A stretch of DNA of 43,293 bases, taken from the NCBI GenBank assembly GCA_020057245.1, contig JAGVGD010000020.1:1-43293 (forward strand), read 5' to 3'. Positions within the stretch are counted from its first letter, which is position 1; every line of letters starts with the position of its first letter. The stretch is from Thiobacillus sp. Its GTDB lineage: Bacteria > Pseudomonadota > Gammaproteobacteria > Burkholderiales > Thiobacillaceae. Positions 17,215-25,734 of the stretch are shown piece after piece. The notes beneath the pieces were generated by a model. That model was not told the origin of the DNA and did not search any database. It saw only the letters and a program-made list of their open reading frames with translations. The position numbers and the translations under genes are program-made.

Positions 17215-17861
17215 CCCTGAACGAACTCAACAAACTGGATTTTAAAACGCTGGCCGACTGGCCGTTGCCAAGCAAACTGGCGGCGCTGGCTTTGCTGTGC
17301 GTGGCGATTGTGGGCGCGGGCTGGTGGTTCGACTGGCGCGGCGGCATGGAAACCCTGGATGCGGCCAAACAGAAAGAAACCGAGCTGCGTGGTGTGTTCA
17401 CCACCAAGAAAGTCCAGGCGATCAATCTGGAGGCTTACATAAAGCAACTGGCCGACATCGAACAGGCATTCGGCGCACTGTTGAAACAATTGCCGAACAA
17501 GCAGGAGATGGATGCGTTGATTACTGACGTAAACCAGGCCGGATTGGGTCGGGGCCTGCAATTTGAGCTGTTCAAGCCGGAGGCTGAAACAGTGTCGGAG
17601 TTCTACGCTGAAACCCCGATTCGCGTCAAAATCACTGGGGGCTATCACGATGCGGCAGCTTTTGTCAGCGATGTGTCCAAGCTTTCTCGCATCGTGACCT
17701 TGCAAAATATCACCATGGAGCCTGGCAAGGATGGGGTGTTGAACATGGATGCAGTCGTAAAAACCTACCGGTATCTGGATGATGAAGAAATCATTGCCAG
17801 CAAGAAAAAATCTGAAGATGCCGGCAAGAAGAAAACCAAAACCAAGGAGCAGCCCAAATGA
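17211..17861 (+). CDS. pilO: Type IV pilus assembly protein PilO
   Basis: Inner-membrane partner of PilN in the pilus alignment subcomplex. 216 residues with a short cytosolic N-terminus (MTLNELNKLDFKTLADWPLP), a TM helix (LAALALLCVAIVGAGWWF), a coiled-coil region and a periplasmic domain (LLKQLPNKQEMDALITDVNQ; ITGGYHDAAAFVSDVSKLSR). The C-terminus is a lysine-rich tail (KKKSEDAGKKKTKTKEQPK). Coupled to pilN and pilP by ATGA overlaps. Confidence 0.95.
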   Translation: MTLNELNKLDFKTLADWPLPSKLAALALLCVAIVGAGWWFDWRGGMETLDAAKQKETELRGVFTTKKVQAINLEAYIKQLADIEQAFGALLKQLPNKQEMDALITDVNQAGLGRGLQFELFKPEAETVSEFYAETPIRVKITGGYHDAAAFVSDVSKLSRIVTLQNITMEPGKDGVLNMDAVVKTYRYLDDEEIIASKKKSEDAGKKKTKTKEQPK

Positions 17862-18355
17862 AGCGCTTGCCCATTGTGTTGATTGTGTTGGGTTTGAGTG
17901 GCTGCGGTGGCGGCAACATGGAAGATCTGCATACCTTTGTTGCCGAGACCGGCAAAGAAATGCAGGGCAAGATCGAGCCGCTACCCGAAGTCAAGGTCTA
18001 CGAGCCCTTTACGTATAACGCGTTCGATCTGCCCGACCCGTTCAAGCCGAGAAAGCTGTCAATGGGCGGCGGCGGCGGAATGCAACCCGACCTTACCCGG
18101 CCGAAAGAACCGCTGGAGGCGTTTTCACTGGAAACGCTGAAAATGGTAGGGGTGCTGTCAAAAAATGGCGCCGTCCATGCGGTGGTCAAGACGCCTGACA
18201 ACGCGATTTATCACGTCAAAAAAGGCAATTACATGGGCCAGAATTTTGGCCTGATCACGCAAATTAACGAGAATGAAGTGAGCTTGCGTGAAATTGTTCA
18301 GGATAGCGCCGGAGACTGGTCCGAGCGTTCCAGCACCCTGGTTTTGCAAGAGTGA
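17858..18355 (+). CDS. pilP: Type IV pilus lipoprotein PilP
   Basis: Periplasmic lipoprotein that links the PilNO complex to the PilQ secretin. 165 residues. Signal with lipobox LIVLGLSGC; the acylated cysteine is at residue 16. A disordered linker follows, then the C-terminal beta domain (LETLKMVGVLSKNGAVHAVV, GNYMGQNFGLITQINENEVS). The start ATG overlaps the pilO stop. A 30-base gap separates it from pilQ. Confidence 0.94.
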   Translation: MKRLPIVLIVLGLSGCGGGNMEDLHTFVAETGKEMQGKIEPLPEVKVYEPFTYNAFDLPDPFKPRKLSMGGGGGMQPDLTRPKEPLEAFSLETLKMVGVLSKNGAVHAVVKTPDNAIYHVKKGNYMGQNFGLITQINENEVSLREIVQDSAGDWSERSSTLVLQE

Positions 18356-18385
18356 TTTGTAGTACTGAATATTAAAGAGGCTGAC

Positions 18386-20548
18386 ATGAACGCATTGCCG
18401 AAGATTGCCCAGAAAATGACCCGTCATCTGTTCGGGATTATCCTGCTCACCAGCTTGGTGTTGCCCGTTGCCGCGCGTGCGGCCGACACGCCACCCACCG
18501 GTAACGCGGTGCAGAGCGTCGAAACGACTACGCAGCCAGGCGGAAAGGTCGTGGTGCGTGTCAAGCTTAAAAATGCGCTGAATGCGACGCCGGCAGGGTT
18601 CACCGTGGGCAATCCACCGCGCATCGCACTGGATTTGCCGGATACCGGAAATGCGCTTGGGCGCAATACCGTGGAGGCCAATCTTGGGCCGCTGACAAGC
18701 GTGAACGTCGTGCAGGCGGGTACGCGTTCCCGCTTGGTGCTGAATCTGAACAAGTCGGTTGAATACGACACACAGATAGACGGCAATTTTCTGCTGATTT
18801 CCCTGGGCGATACCGGTGCCGGGGCCGCGCCGGTGAATACCAACCCCCGCTTTGCCGAAGCAGCACCGGGCGCTGCCGCCCACAGCATTCGCAATATCGA
18901 CTTCCGGCGCGGCGTGACAGGCGAGGCACGCGTCGTCACAACGCTGTCGGACTCCCAGGCCGGCATCAATATCCGCCAGCAATCCGGCGGCGTGGTGGTT
19001 GACTTCATCGGCACCGATTTGCCCAAGTCCCTGCAGCGTCGAATGGATGTGGCCGATTTCGGCACGCCTGTGCAGATTATCGAAACCTACAAGCTGGGCG
19101 AAAACACCCGCATGGTGATCCAGCCCAAGGGCGGCTGGGAATATTCGGCGTATCAGACCGACAACAATTTTATTGTCGAAGTCAAAAAGAGCGACGATGC
19201 ACAGAAGAAAACAGCTGACGGCAAGGTGAAATACACCGGCGAAAAACTTTCGCTCAATTTCCAGAATGTCGAAGTGCGTTCGGTGCTGCAGGTGATCGCA
19301 GACTTCACCGGCCTGAATATCATCGCCAGCGATACGGTAACCGGAAACCTGACCCTGCGTTTGAAAGATGTGCCGTGGGATCAGGCACTTGAACTCATCA
19401 TGCAGACCAAGGGGCTGGACAAGCGCCAGAACGGCAACGTGATCTGGATTGCGCCCAAGGATGAGCTGCTGACCAAGGAGAAGCTCGAGTATGAGGCGCG
19501 TTCTGCCGTCGCCGATCTGGAGCCCCTGTCTACCGAATACATCCAGCTCAACTATATGCGGGCGGATGAAGCGCAGACCATGCTGTATGGTTTTTCCATG
19601 GGCGCCTTCCTGAATTCGGCCGGTGGCGGGGTCAACTGCTCGGCGCAGGCGCAAGGTTTGGGTGGTGGAGCAGTGGCGCAAGCTTCGCAACAGGGCAAGG
19701 GCGACAACGACCAGAAAATCCTGACCAAGCGTGGCCGTGCAACCTACGAACTGAAATCCAATACGCTGATCATTACCGATACCCCGCGCAAGATTCAGGA
19801 AATACGCGAATTGCTGACCCGCCTGGACGTACCTGCACGCCAGGTCATGATCGAGGCACGAGTGGTGCTGGCAACCGATGGCTGGAGCCGTGACCTGGGT
19901 ACTCGTCTGGACTTCGCTGTGGGGGGGGTCAGTCCAAGCAACGCTTTTGGTAATGGCCAGGCCTTGCCGGTTTCGGCTAATGCCGGTTACATGTCTTTGA
20001 GCCTGCTGGATCCTGCGAATGGCGCCATGTTGGGCTTGGAACTGCGTGCGCTGGAAGAAGAAAACCGGGGCAAAGTGATTTCCAATCCCCGCGTGATGAC
20101 CTCCAACCAGAAGCCGGCCGTAATCCTGAACGGTACGCAAATTCCCTACATTACTCCGGGTACGGCGAACAATCCGGCAACGGTGACCTTCAAGGATGCC
20201 TTCCTGTGTCTGCTGGTCGATCCGCAAATTCTGAATAATGACTCGGTCATCCTGACTGTAGAAGTTCAGAAGGATTCGGTGCGAAATGCTTCGCTTGTAT
20301 TACAGGACAACCCTGCCATCGACACCAAGCGGATCAAGACCCAGGTGCGCGTGAACAACGGTGAAACCTTGGTATTGGGCGGAATTTTTGATGGTGAAGA
20401 AAGCTCGACCGTAAGCAAGGTGCCGCTGTTGGGCGATATTCCCGGATTGGGATGGCTGTTCAAGACGACGACAAAAGAGAACACCAAGACCGAGCTGATC
20501 ATCTTCCTGACGCCGCGGATTCTCGACGAGCGCCTGTCATTGCGTTGA
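18386..20548 (+). CDS. pilQ: Type IV pilus secretin PilQ
   Basis: Outer-membrane multimeric secretin through which the pilus is extruded; also needed for twitching and natural competence. 720 residues. Signal peptide to about residue 33 (IILLTSLVLPVAARAAD). AMIN domains in the first third (VVVRVKLKNALNATPAGFTV) bind peptidoglycan. The STN/secretin N0 domain (LSLNFQNVEVRSVLQVIADF) and N1 domain (TNTLIITDTPRKIQEI-like segment) follow. The secretin core ends with VPLLGDIPGLGWLF and TELIIFLTPRIL. A Gly/Ala/Gln-rich loop (residues ~410-445) interrupts the N1 region and holds a single cysteine. AAAGAGG stands five bases before the ATG at 18386. Followed by a strong terminator. Confidence 0.97.
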   Translation: MNALPKIAQKMTRHLFGIILLTSLVLPVAARAADTPPTGNAVQSVETTTQPGGKVVVRVKLKNALNATPAGFTVGNPPRIALDLPDTGNALGRNTVEANLGPLTSVNVVQAGTRSRLVLNLNKSVEYDTQIDGNFLLISLGDTGAGAAPVNTNPRFAEAAPGAAAHSIRNIDFRRGVTGEARVVTTLSDSQAGINIRQQSGGVVVDFIGTDLPKSLQRRMDVADFGTPVQIIETYKLGENTRMVIQPKGGWEYSAYQTDNNFIVEVKKSDDAQKKTADGKVKYTGEKLSLNFQNVEVRSVLQVIADFTGLNIIASDTVTGNLTLRLKDVPWDQALELIMQTKGLDKRQNGNVIWIAPKDELLTKEKLEYEARSAVADLEPLSTEYIQLNYMRADEAQTMLYGFSMGAFLNSAGGGVNCSAQAQGLGGGAVAQASQQGKGDNDQKILTKRGRATYELKSNTLIITDTPRKIQEIRELLTRLDVPARQVMIEARVVLATDGWSRDLGTRLDFAVGGVSPSNAFGNGQALPVSANAGYMSLSLLDPANGAMLGLELRALEEENRGKVISNPRVMTSNQKPAVILNGTQIPYITPGTANNPATVTFKDAFLCLLVDPQILNNDSVILTVEVQKDSVRNASLVLQDNPAIDTKRIKTQVRVNNGETLVLGGIFDGEESSTVSKVPLLGDIPGLGWLFKTTTKENTKTELIIFLTPRILDERLSLR

Positions 20549-20562
20549 TCGCGTACGTACCC

Positions 20563-20593
20563 AAAGCGCGGGTTTCATACCCGCGCTTTTTTT
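20563..20593 (+). terminator. Rho-independent terminator after pilQ
   Basis: AAAGCGCGGGT (20563-20573), loop TTCAT, ACCCGCGCTTT (20579-20589): a perfect 11-base stem that runs into a seven-base T tract (20587-20593). It closes the pilMNOPQ transcript before aroK. Confidence 0.93.
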
Positions 20594-20651
20594 CGTTTAA
20601 AGCGTCCGTATTTTCATGCTGTGGCATGCCTGCCGGCAGTCTGTCGTCCTT

Positions 20652-20657
20652 TACAAT
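20652..20657 (+). promoter_or_regulatory. Candidate -10 box for a leaderless aroK transcript
   Basis: TACAAT (five of six matches to TATAAT) ends only six bases before the aroK ATG at 20664, so transcription would begin at or next to the A of the ATG. This fits the lack of a Shine-Dalgarno for aroK and the terminator just upstream. The -35 region is weak (CCTGCC at 17-base spacing). Confidence 0.4.
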
Positions 20658-20663
20658 GCGGCC

Positions 20664-21215
20664 ATGAGCAAGCAAGACAATCTTTTTCTCGTAGGGCTGA
20701 TGGGCGCGGGCAAGACTACGGTCGGTCGGTTGCTGGCCAAGCATTACGGGTGTGGGTTTTTCGATTCGGATCACGAAATCGAGGCGCACACGGGGGTCAA
20801 GATTCCGGTCATATTCGAGATAGAGGGCGAAGCCGGTTTTCGCAAACGCGAAGAGGCGGCGATTGCCGAACTGACCGCCTTGTCTGGCGTGGTGCTGGCC
20901 ACGGGGGGCGGGGCCGTTTTGTCACCCAATAATCGCGACAGGCTGCGTAAAAACGGGATCGTGGTTTACTTGCGTGGTACGCCGGAACACTTGTACGAGC
21001 GCACCCGGCATGACCGCAGCCGCCCCCTGCTGCAAACTGAAAATCCCCTGGCCCGCTTGCGCGAACTGTATGCACAACGTGATCCCTTGTATCGCGAAGT
21101 GGCGGATATCGTGGTGGATACCGGGCGGCAGAGCGTGTCGGGCATGTTGCGCGTGCTGTATGGAAAAGTGGATTTGTTGAGGAGCGGTTTGCCGTCTCCC
21201 GACCAGGGGGATTGA
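20664..21215 (+). CDS. aroK: Shikimate kinase
   Basis: Phosphorylates shikimate at the 3-OH with ATP in the chorismate pathway; cytosolic monomer. 183 residues. Walker A is GLMGAGKT (11-18); the shikimate-binding region includes FFDSDHEIEAHTG, then GEAGFRKREEAAIAEL and VVLATGGGAVLSP, and the lid is in RTRHDRSRPLLQ. The start is the ATG at 20664 (MSKQDNLFLVGL); no Shine-Dalgarno is present, and a possible -10 box lies six bases upstream. In many beta- and gammaproteobacteria aroB follows; here the next gene starts immediately (TGAGTG) and encodes a beta-helix protein instead. Confidence 0.96.
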   Translation: MSKQDNLFLVGLMGAGKTTVGRLLAKHYGCGFFDSDHEIEAHTGVKIPVIFEIEGEAGFRKREEAAIAELTALSGVVLATGGGAVLSPNNRDRLRKNGIVVYLRGTPEHLYERTRHDRSRPLLQTENPLARLRELYAQRDPLYREVADIVVDTGRQSVSGMLRVLYGKVDLLRSGLPSPDQGD

Positions 21216-22472
21216 GTGCTGCGCATCGTCTGGGCGTGGCTTTTTTGTCAGCTGGCGGCACCTGCAGCCATGGCAATCGATTACCCCGCAGGCCCGGATG
21301 ATTATCGAGCGTATCTGCAGCGTCTGCAGCCAGGCGACCGTTTGTTGCTGCAGCCGGGTGATTACCCTCATGGTTTGCCCTTGCATCATCTGTCGGGCGA
21401 GGTGGGACACCCCATCGTCATCGCCGCCGCCAATCCTGCCGCGCCACCGCGGTTCATTGCCCGGCCGCGTGCCAATACGCTCAGCCTGGTTGATGTGCGG
21501 CATATCAGCGTGCGCGATCTGGAACTCGATGGACAGAATCAGCCGGTGGATGCCGTCAAGGCAGAAGGCCACAGCCGCTATGCCGATTTCATCACGCTGG
21601 AGCGGCTGAATATCCATGACCACGCTGCATCGCAGCAGAATGTGGGGATATCGACCAAGTGTCCGGCATATGGCTGGGTGATCCGGGATAACCGTATCGA
21701 ACGGGTTGGCACCGGCATGTATCTGGGTGACTCGGATGGTTCGGATGCGTTCATCGGCGGGCGTATCGAGGGCAACCGGATTTCGCACACGCTGGGGTAT
21801 TCCCTGCAGATCAAGCATCAGAAAATCCGTTCGACTGAATATGCCGGGCGCCATGACACGGTGATTCGCTACAACGTTTTTTCCAAGCAGGGCACATTGA
21901 GCGGACCGCAGCCACGTCCCAATGTTTTGCTCGGGCATTTCCCCTTGAGCGGGGCAGGGAGCGAGGATCGCTATCTGGTCTACGGCAACCTGTTTGCGCA
22001 CAATCCCGGCGAAGCGCTGTTGCAGGCTGAGGGACGGGTCGCACTGTATGACAATCTGTTCGTCAACGGCAGTGGCGGCGCGATTCACATTCAGCCGCAC
22101 AACGATGTGCCGCGCGATATGGCGATTTTTTCCAACACGGTATTGGCCTCGGGGGCCGGGATACAGGTGCGGAGCGCTGATGGAAAGGGGTATCGTCAGC
22201 TTGTGACCGTCAATCTCGTGGCAGCGGGCCAGCCATTGCAAGGGGGCGCGACGAGCCACAACCAGACGCTGGCGTATCGCGCCTCCTGCCTGGACGTTCA
22301 CCCAGCCGAATTGAATCGCTGCCTGCTTGCCGGAAGTCGAACGCTGCCCCGCTTGCCGGCTGAGCTCATGCGCGAGCTGGCAGCCTATCCGGAGTGGAAT
22401 CCGGCAGCTGCTTCGTACGGTGCCCGAATTCCTGCGGGCTTGTTGCGGACGCTCGACAAGGCCTCGCCGTGA
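21216..22472 (+). CDS. Secreted right-handed parallel beta-helix protein
   Basis: 418 residues from the GTG at 21216, with AGGGGG five bases upstream inside aroK. A likely signal peptide (WAWLFCQLAAPAAMA) precedes a PAGPDDYRAYLQRLQPGDRL segment and then repeated short strands typical of the pectate-lyase-like beta-helix (LVDVRHISVRDLELDG, DFITLERLNIHDHAA, GWVIRDNRIERVGTGMYLG, RIEGNRISHTLGYSLQIKHQ). Such folds are found in polysaccharide lyases, epimerases and surface adhesins; the GDYPHG and PIVIAAANPAAPPRFI elements recall family-6-type lyases, but no catalytic set can be assigned from sequence alone. Translationally coupled to the VanZ-like protein downstream (GTGA overlap), suggesting joint action in the cell envelope. 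Confidence 0.82.
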   Translation: MLRIVWAWLFCQLAAPAAMAIDYPAGPDDYRAYLQRLQPGDRLLLQPGDYPHGLPLHHLSGEVGHPIVIAAANPAAPPRFIARPRANTLSLVDVRHISVRDLELDGQNQPVDAVKAEGHSRYADFITLERLNIHDHAASQQNVGISTKCPAYGWVIRDNRIERVGTGMYLGDSDGSDAFIGGRIEGNRISHTLGYSLQIKHQKIRSTEYAGRHDTVIRYNVFSKQGTLSGPQPRPNVLLGHFPLSGAGSEDRYLVYGNLFAHNPGEALLQAEGRVALYDNLFVNGSGGAIHIQPHNDVPRDMAIFSNTVLASGAGIQVRSADGKGYRQLVTVNLVAAGQPLQGGATSHNQTLAYRASCLDVHPAELNRCLLAGSRTLPRLPAELMRELAAYPEWNPAAASYGARIPAGLLRTLDKASP

Positions 22473-24775
22473 ATCGCCACGCGGAACGGTCCGCTTCGCT
22501 TCAAGGGCTGGTGTGGCTCGGTGCGCTGGCCTACACGGCGTTCGTGATTTACGGCAGCCTGGTGCCGCTGGATTTCAGGGCTTTGCCGTGGGACGAGGCC
22601 GTTGCCCGCTTTAGCCAGATTCCTTTCCTCAAACTCGGTATCGGGTCGCGCGCCGACTGGATGGCCAACCTGCTGTTGTTCATTCCACTGGCATTTTTGT
22701 GGATGGGTGCATTGTCGGCGGGTTCCGGCACCCTGACAAAAGCGTTGGCCACCCTGGCGCTGATTCCAGCCGCCGCCGCCCTGAGCGTGGGCATCGAGTT
22801 TACCCAGCTGTTTTTCCCGCAGCGCACTGTGTCGCAAAACGACATACTGGCTGAAACTCTGGGCGGTCTCATTGGGGTGCTGGCCTGGTGGGGGGCCGGC
22901 GACCGTTTTCTGGCGTGGCTGCAGTCGTGGCAGCACCAGCATGCCCAGGCGGCCCTGGCGGAAAAGCTGGCCTGGGTGTATTGGGCGGCCCTGCTGGTCT
23001 ACAACGTTCTGCCGCTTGATTTGACCATCAGTCTGGTCGAGATTTTTCAAAAATGGCAGAGCGGCATGGTCAATCTGGTTCCGTTCGGCCGCTTGCCGGA
23101 TGATGCCGCCTATGCGCTGTACGAAATCGCCACCGATGCCTTGATCTGGTTTCCGCTAGCGCTGCTGTGGCGGCTTGATGGCACGCGCAGTGCCAGGCGG
23201 GCGTGGGGCATGACGCTCGCGACTGCCGTGTTGCTGGAATGCATGCAGCTGTTCGTGTTTTCACGGGTGAGCGATGTCACCGACCTGTTCACTGCGGCAG
23301 CCGGCGCGGCACTGGGCAGTCTTGCGGGCGGACGTCTGGTTGCCCGCGCAATACCGCACGATGAACCGCTGCCGTGGGCCCGATGGCTGCCGTTCGTTCT
23401 GGCGGCGGCCTGGGCGGCCGTTTTGTGTTTCGTGTTCTGGTTCCCCTTCGACTTTCGCACCGATGGCGCCTTCATCAAGAGCCGGCTCGACTTTGTGCAG
23501 CGGGTGCCGTTCGAGGTGTATTACGTTGGCACCGAGTACCGCGCCATCACCGAGGTGCTGCGCAAGACCCTGTTCTTTGCCCTGCTCGGCGGCTTGCTGG
23601 CCTGGGGCGTCGCGCGCCAGCCGTGGCGCTGGCGCAGCCCACTGTTTGGGCTATCGATGCTGGTGCTGTTGGGGATGCCTGCCCTGATCGAGTTTGGGCA
23701 GTTGATGTTGCCGCACAAAATCGTGGACACCACAGACTGGCTGTTGGCCTGGCTGGGCGGGCTGGCGGGATATGCGGTCGCGCGCCGCATGCTGCGTGCG
23801 CCACGTCAGCCCATCGCAGCGGTTGAATCGGTCGCACCGCGTACCCAAACCGCTGTCCCGGCGTTCGCCGCGCGTGGCTATTTCATCGGCGTGCTGCTGG
23901 GCCTGAGTGGCTTGTTCTGGGGCATGACGCATATGTCCTTTGTGCCCTACAACGTGCGCGAACTGCTGGGGCAGGATACGGGCGGATGGGCGGCGCCCTT
24001 GCTTGCGCTGGCTTGCGTCTGGCTTGCGGTGTGGCCGGTGTGGCTGGCGCGGCGTCAGGTGTCGGGGCGCGTACGGATGCTGCAACTGCCATTCGGTTTG
24101 CTGGTGTATGGCATGGTGCTGTTCGGCCTGTTGCAGGCGGCGGTGCCGGATGAAAGCCTGCATGATCTGGTCGGTAGCCCGGTGCTGGGCTGGCCGGGAC
24201 AATGGGAAACCGGCGTGCGCTGGGTCGCGCTGGCGGCGGTGCCCGGTGCCTTGTTGTATTTGGCCGCGCAAACTGCGCGTCGCTGGCGTGGTTTGCGCCT
24301 CGGTGCGCTGCATTTCTGGGCGGCGCTTCCGGTGCTGCTGCTTGCATACTGGGGCGTGGTGGTAGCCGCTGCAACCGACAACCTGACCGAGCTGATCGCC
24401 GCGCCGCAGCCGCTGGCTTTTGCTGCATTGTGCGCCTGGCTGTACTGCCTGTTTCTCGCTGCCGCCCTGCTTGCTTCGCCGGCTGGCACGGCATTGCGGC
24501 GGACGCGATGGATCGTCCTGGCCGTTTCGCTGCCCTTGGCCATCGGCTTGCTGCAGCTTGGGCTGGCAGGCGAAATCGACAAATATGGCCAGCGGTTTTC
24601 GGCCCTGCAGTTCTTGCTGAGCAGCGATCGCCAGCACTACGCCGCCCTGCCTGTCATCTGGCAGCGCTATATTCTGCTGCACATGCTTGTCATAGCTGCG
24701 CTTGCCTTCATACAATGGCCGAACTTCCATTCTCCGCGATCCGCTCGCTCCGTACCGACTCATGGCACTGATTGA
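22469..24775 (+). CDS. Large membrane protein with three VanZ-like modules
   Basis: 768 residues from the GTG at 22469, which overlaps the preceding TGA. Three successive VanZ-like units can be seen. Unit 1 (about 10-145): VPLDFRALPW, NLLLFIPLAFLW, GIEFTQLFFPQRTVSQNDIL. Unit 2 (about 170-300): LPLDLTISLV, VNLVPFGRLPDD, LLECMQLFVFSRVSDVTDLF. Unit 3 (about 315-470): FPFDFRTD, RKTLFFALLGGLLAWG, LIEFGQLMLPHKIVDTTDWL. Each has the pattern PxDF/L, N/KxLxFxPF-like and E(F/C)xQLxxP/F…D(I/L/T). A further ~300 hydrophobic residues follow (at least six helices). VanZ members are multi-pass membrane proteins; one gives teicoplanin resistance, and most are of unknown function. No substrate is assigned. 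The last 14 bases overlap the DHH gene. Confidence 0.8.
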   Translation: MNRHAERSASLQGLVWLGALAYTAFVIYGSLVPLDFRALPWDEAVARFSQIPFLKLGIGSRADWMANLLLFIPLAFLWMGALSAGSGTLTKALATLALIPAAAALSVGIEFTQLFFPQRTVSQNDILAETLGGLIGVLAWWGAGDRFLAWLQSWQHQHAQAALAEKLAWVYWAALLVYNVLPLDLTISLVEIFQKWQSGMVNLVPFGRLPDDAAYALYEIATDALIWFPLALLWRLDGTRSARRAWGMTLATAVLLECMQLFVFSRVSDVTDLFTAAAGAALGSLAGGRLVARAIPHDEPLPWARWLPFVLAAAWAAVLCFVFWFPFDFRTDGAFIKSRLDFVQRVPFEVYYVGTEYRAITEVLRKTLFFALLGGLLAWGVARQPWRWRSPLFGLSMLVLLGMPALIEFGQLMLPHKIVDTTDWLLAWLGGLAGYAVARRMLRAPRQPIAAVESVAPRTQTAVPAFAARGYFIGVLLGLSGLFWGMTHMSFVPYNVRELLGQDTGGWAAPLLALACVWLAVWPVWLARRQVSGRVRMLQLPFGLLVYGMVLFGLLQAAVPDESLHDLVGSPVLGWPGQWETGVRWVALAAVPGALLYLAAQTARRWRGLRLGALHFWAALPVLLLAYWGVVVAAATDNLTELIAAPQPLAFAALCAWLYCLFLAAALLASPAGTALRRTRWIVLAVSLPLAIGLLQLGLAGEIDKYGQRFSALQFLLSSDRQHYAALPVIWQRYILLHMLVIAALAFIQWPNFHSPRSARSVPTHGTD

Positions 24776-25718
24776 CGTTTTTAATGGCGATGCCGATGGC
24801 ATCTGCGCCTTGCACCAGTTGCGTCTGAGCGCCCCCGCCGATTCCGAGCTCATTACCGGCCCCAAGCGCGATATCAGCCTGTTGAAACGGGTGCGGGCGC
24901 AGGCGGGCGACGTGGTCACGGTGCTCGACATCGCGTTGTCGAAAAACCGCGATGCGCTCGACCACCTGCTCGAAGCGGGCGTGCAGGTACGTTACTTCGA
25001 TCATCACCAGCCGGGCGACATTCCGGTTCACCCCCATTTCGAAGCGCATATCGACACCGATGCCAATGTCTGCAGCAGCCTGCTGGTGAACCAGTATCTG
25101 GGCGGCAAGCAGTTGGTGTGGGCGGTGACCGCGGCATTCGGCGACAACCTGGCCGATGCCGCGCGGCAGGCGGCGGCGCCATTGAATCTGACGACCCGCC
25201 AGTTGGCGCAGTTGCAGTCGCTCGGCGAATGCCTCAACTACAACGGCTACGGTGAAACACTCGATGATTTGTTTTTTGACCCGGCCGAGCTGTATCGCCA
25301 GCTGCGCCCCTACGCCGATCCGTTCGCTTTTATCGCCGAGTCGGCGGCCTATCCAACCCTGAATACCGGCTATCAGAGTGATATGGAGCGCGCGGTGGCG
25401 GTGCCCGCAGCAGTGGCGCGCAGCAGTGGACGCATCTTCATGCTGCCGGCCGAAAAATGGGCGCGGCGGATTTCCGGCGTGTTCGGCAACCAGCTTGCGG
25501 TCGAGTCGCCCGTACAGGCGCATGCCGTGTTGACCGCCAAACCGGAGGGCGGCTACGTCGTGAGCGTGCGTGCGCCGCTCGCCAACAAATCAGGCGCCGA
25601 TACCTTGTGCAGCCAGTTCGAAACTGGCGGCGGACGCAAGGGGGCAGCCGGTATCAACCATTTGCCCGAGGCTGAACTGGCCCGCTTCAATACCGTTTTT
25701 TTCGACATTTATAGCTGA
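24762..25718 (+). CDS. DHH/DHHA1-type phosphoesterase, substrate unknown
   Basis: 318 residues from the ATG at 24762, overlapping the end of the VanZ-like gene by 14 bases. The N-terminal DHH domain shows VFNGDADGICALHQL (metal ligands Asp10 and Asp12), LDIAL (Asp56) and FDHH (80-82). The C-terminal DHHA1-like region ends with FETGGGRKGAAGINHLP; in NrnA/RecJ-type enzymes this motif is normally GGGHxxAAG, so the histidine is replaced by arginine here. The superfamily includes oligoribonucleases, c-di-AMP phosphodiesterases and pAp phosphatases. It lies 16 bases before an APS kinase fusion, which raises the possibility of a role in 3'-phosphoadenosine-nucleotide turnover; that is inference only. 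Confidence 0.85.
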   Translation: MALIDVFNGDADGICALHQLRLSAPADSELITGPKRDISLLKRVRAQAGDVVTVLDIALSKNRDALDHLLEAGVQVRYFDHHQPGDIPVHPHFEAHIDTDANVCSSLLVNQYLGGKQLVWAVTAAFGDNLADAARQAAAPLNLTTRQLAQLQSLGECLNYNGYGETLDDLFFDPAELYRQLRPYADPFAFIAESAAYPTLNTGYQSDMERAVAVPAAVARSSGRIFMLPAEKWARRISGVFGNQLAVESPVQAHAVLTAKPEGGYVVSVRAPLANKSGADTLCSQFETGGGRKGAAGINHLPEAELARFNTVFFDIYS

Positions 25719-25734
25719 ACTTTCCGGACTCGAC

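Noticed and set aside
18158-20227. 689-codon open frame on the minus strand opposite pilQ
   Set aside because: Shadow of a real gene: pilQ on the plus strand has full secretin motifs and a ribosome-binding site; the antisense product has no recognisable domain and is rich in His/Gln/Arg, as expected of GC-rich antisense frames.
25570-25734. N-terminal extension of the APS kinase fusion into the DHH gene
   Set aside because: The extra 55 codons are the DHH gene read in another frame; the ATG at 25735 matches the start of sulfurylase-type domains.
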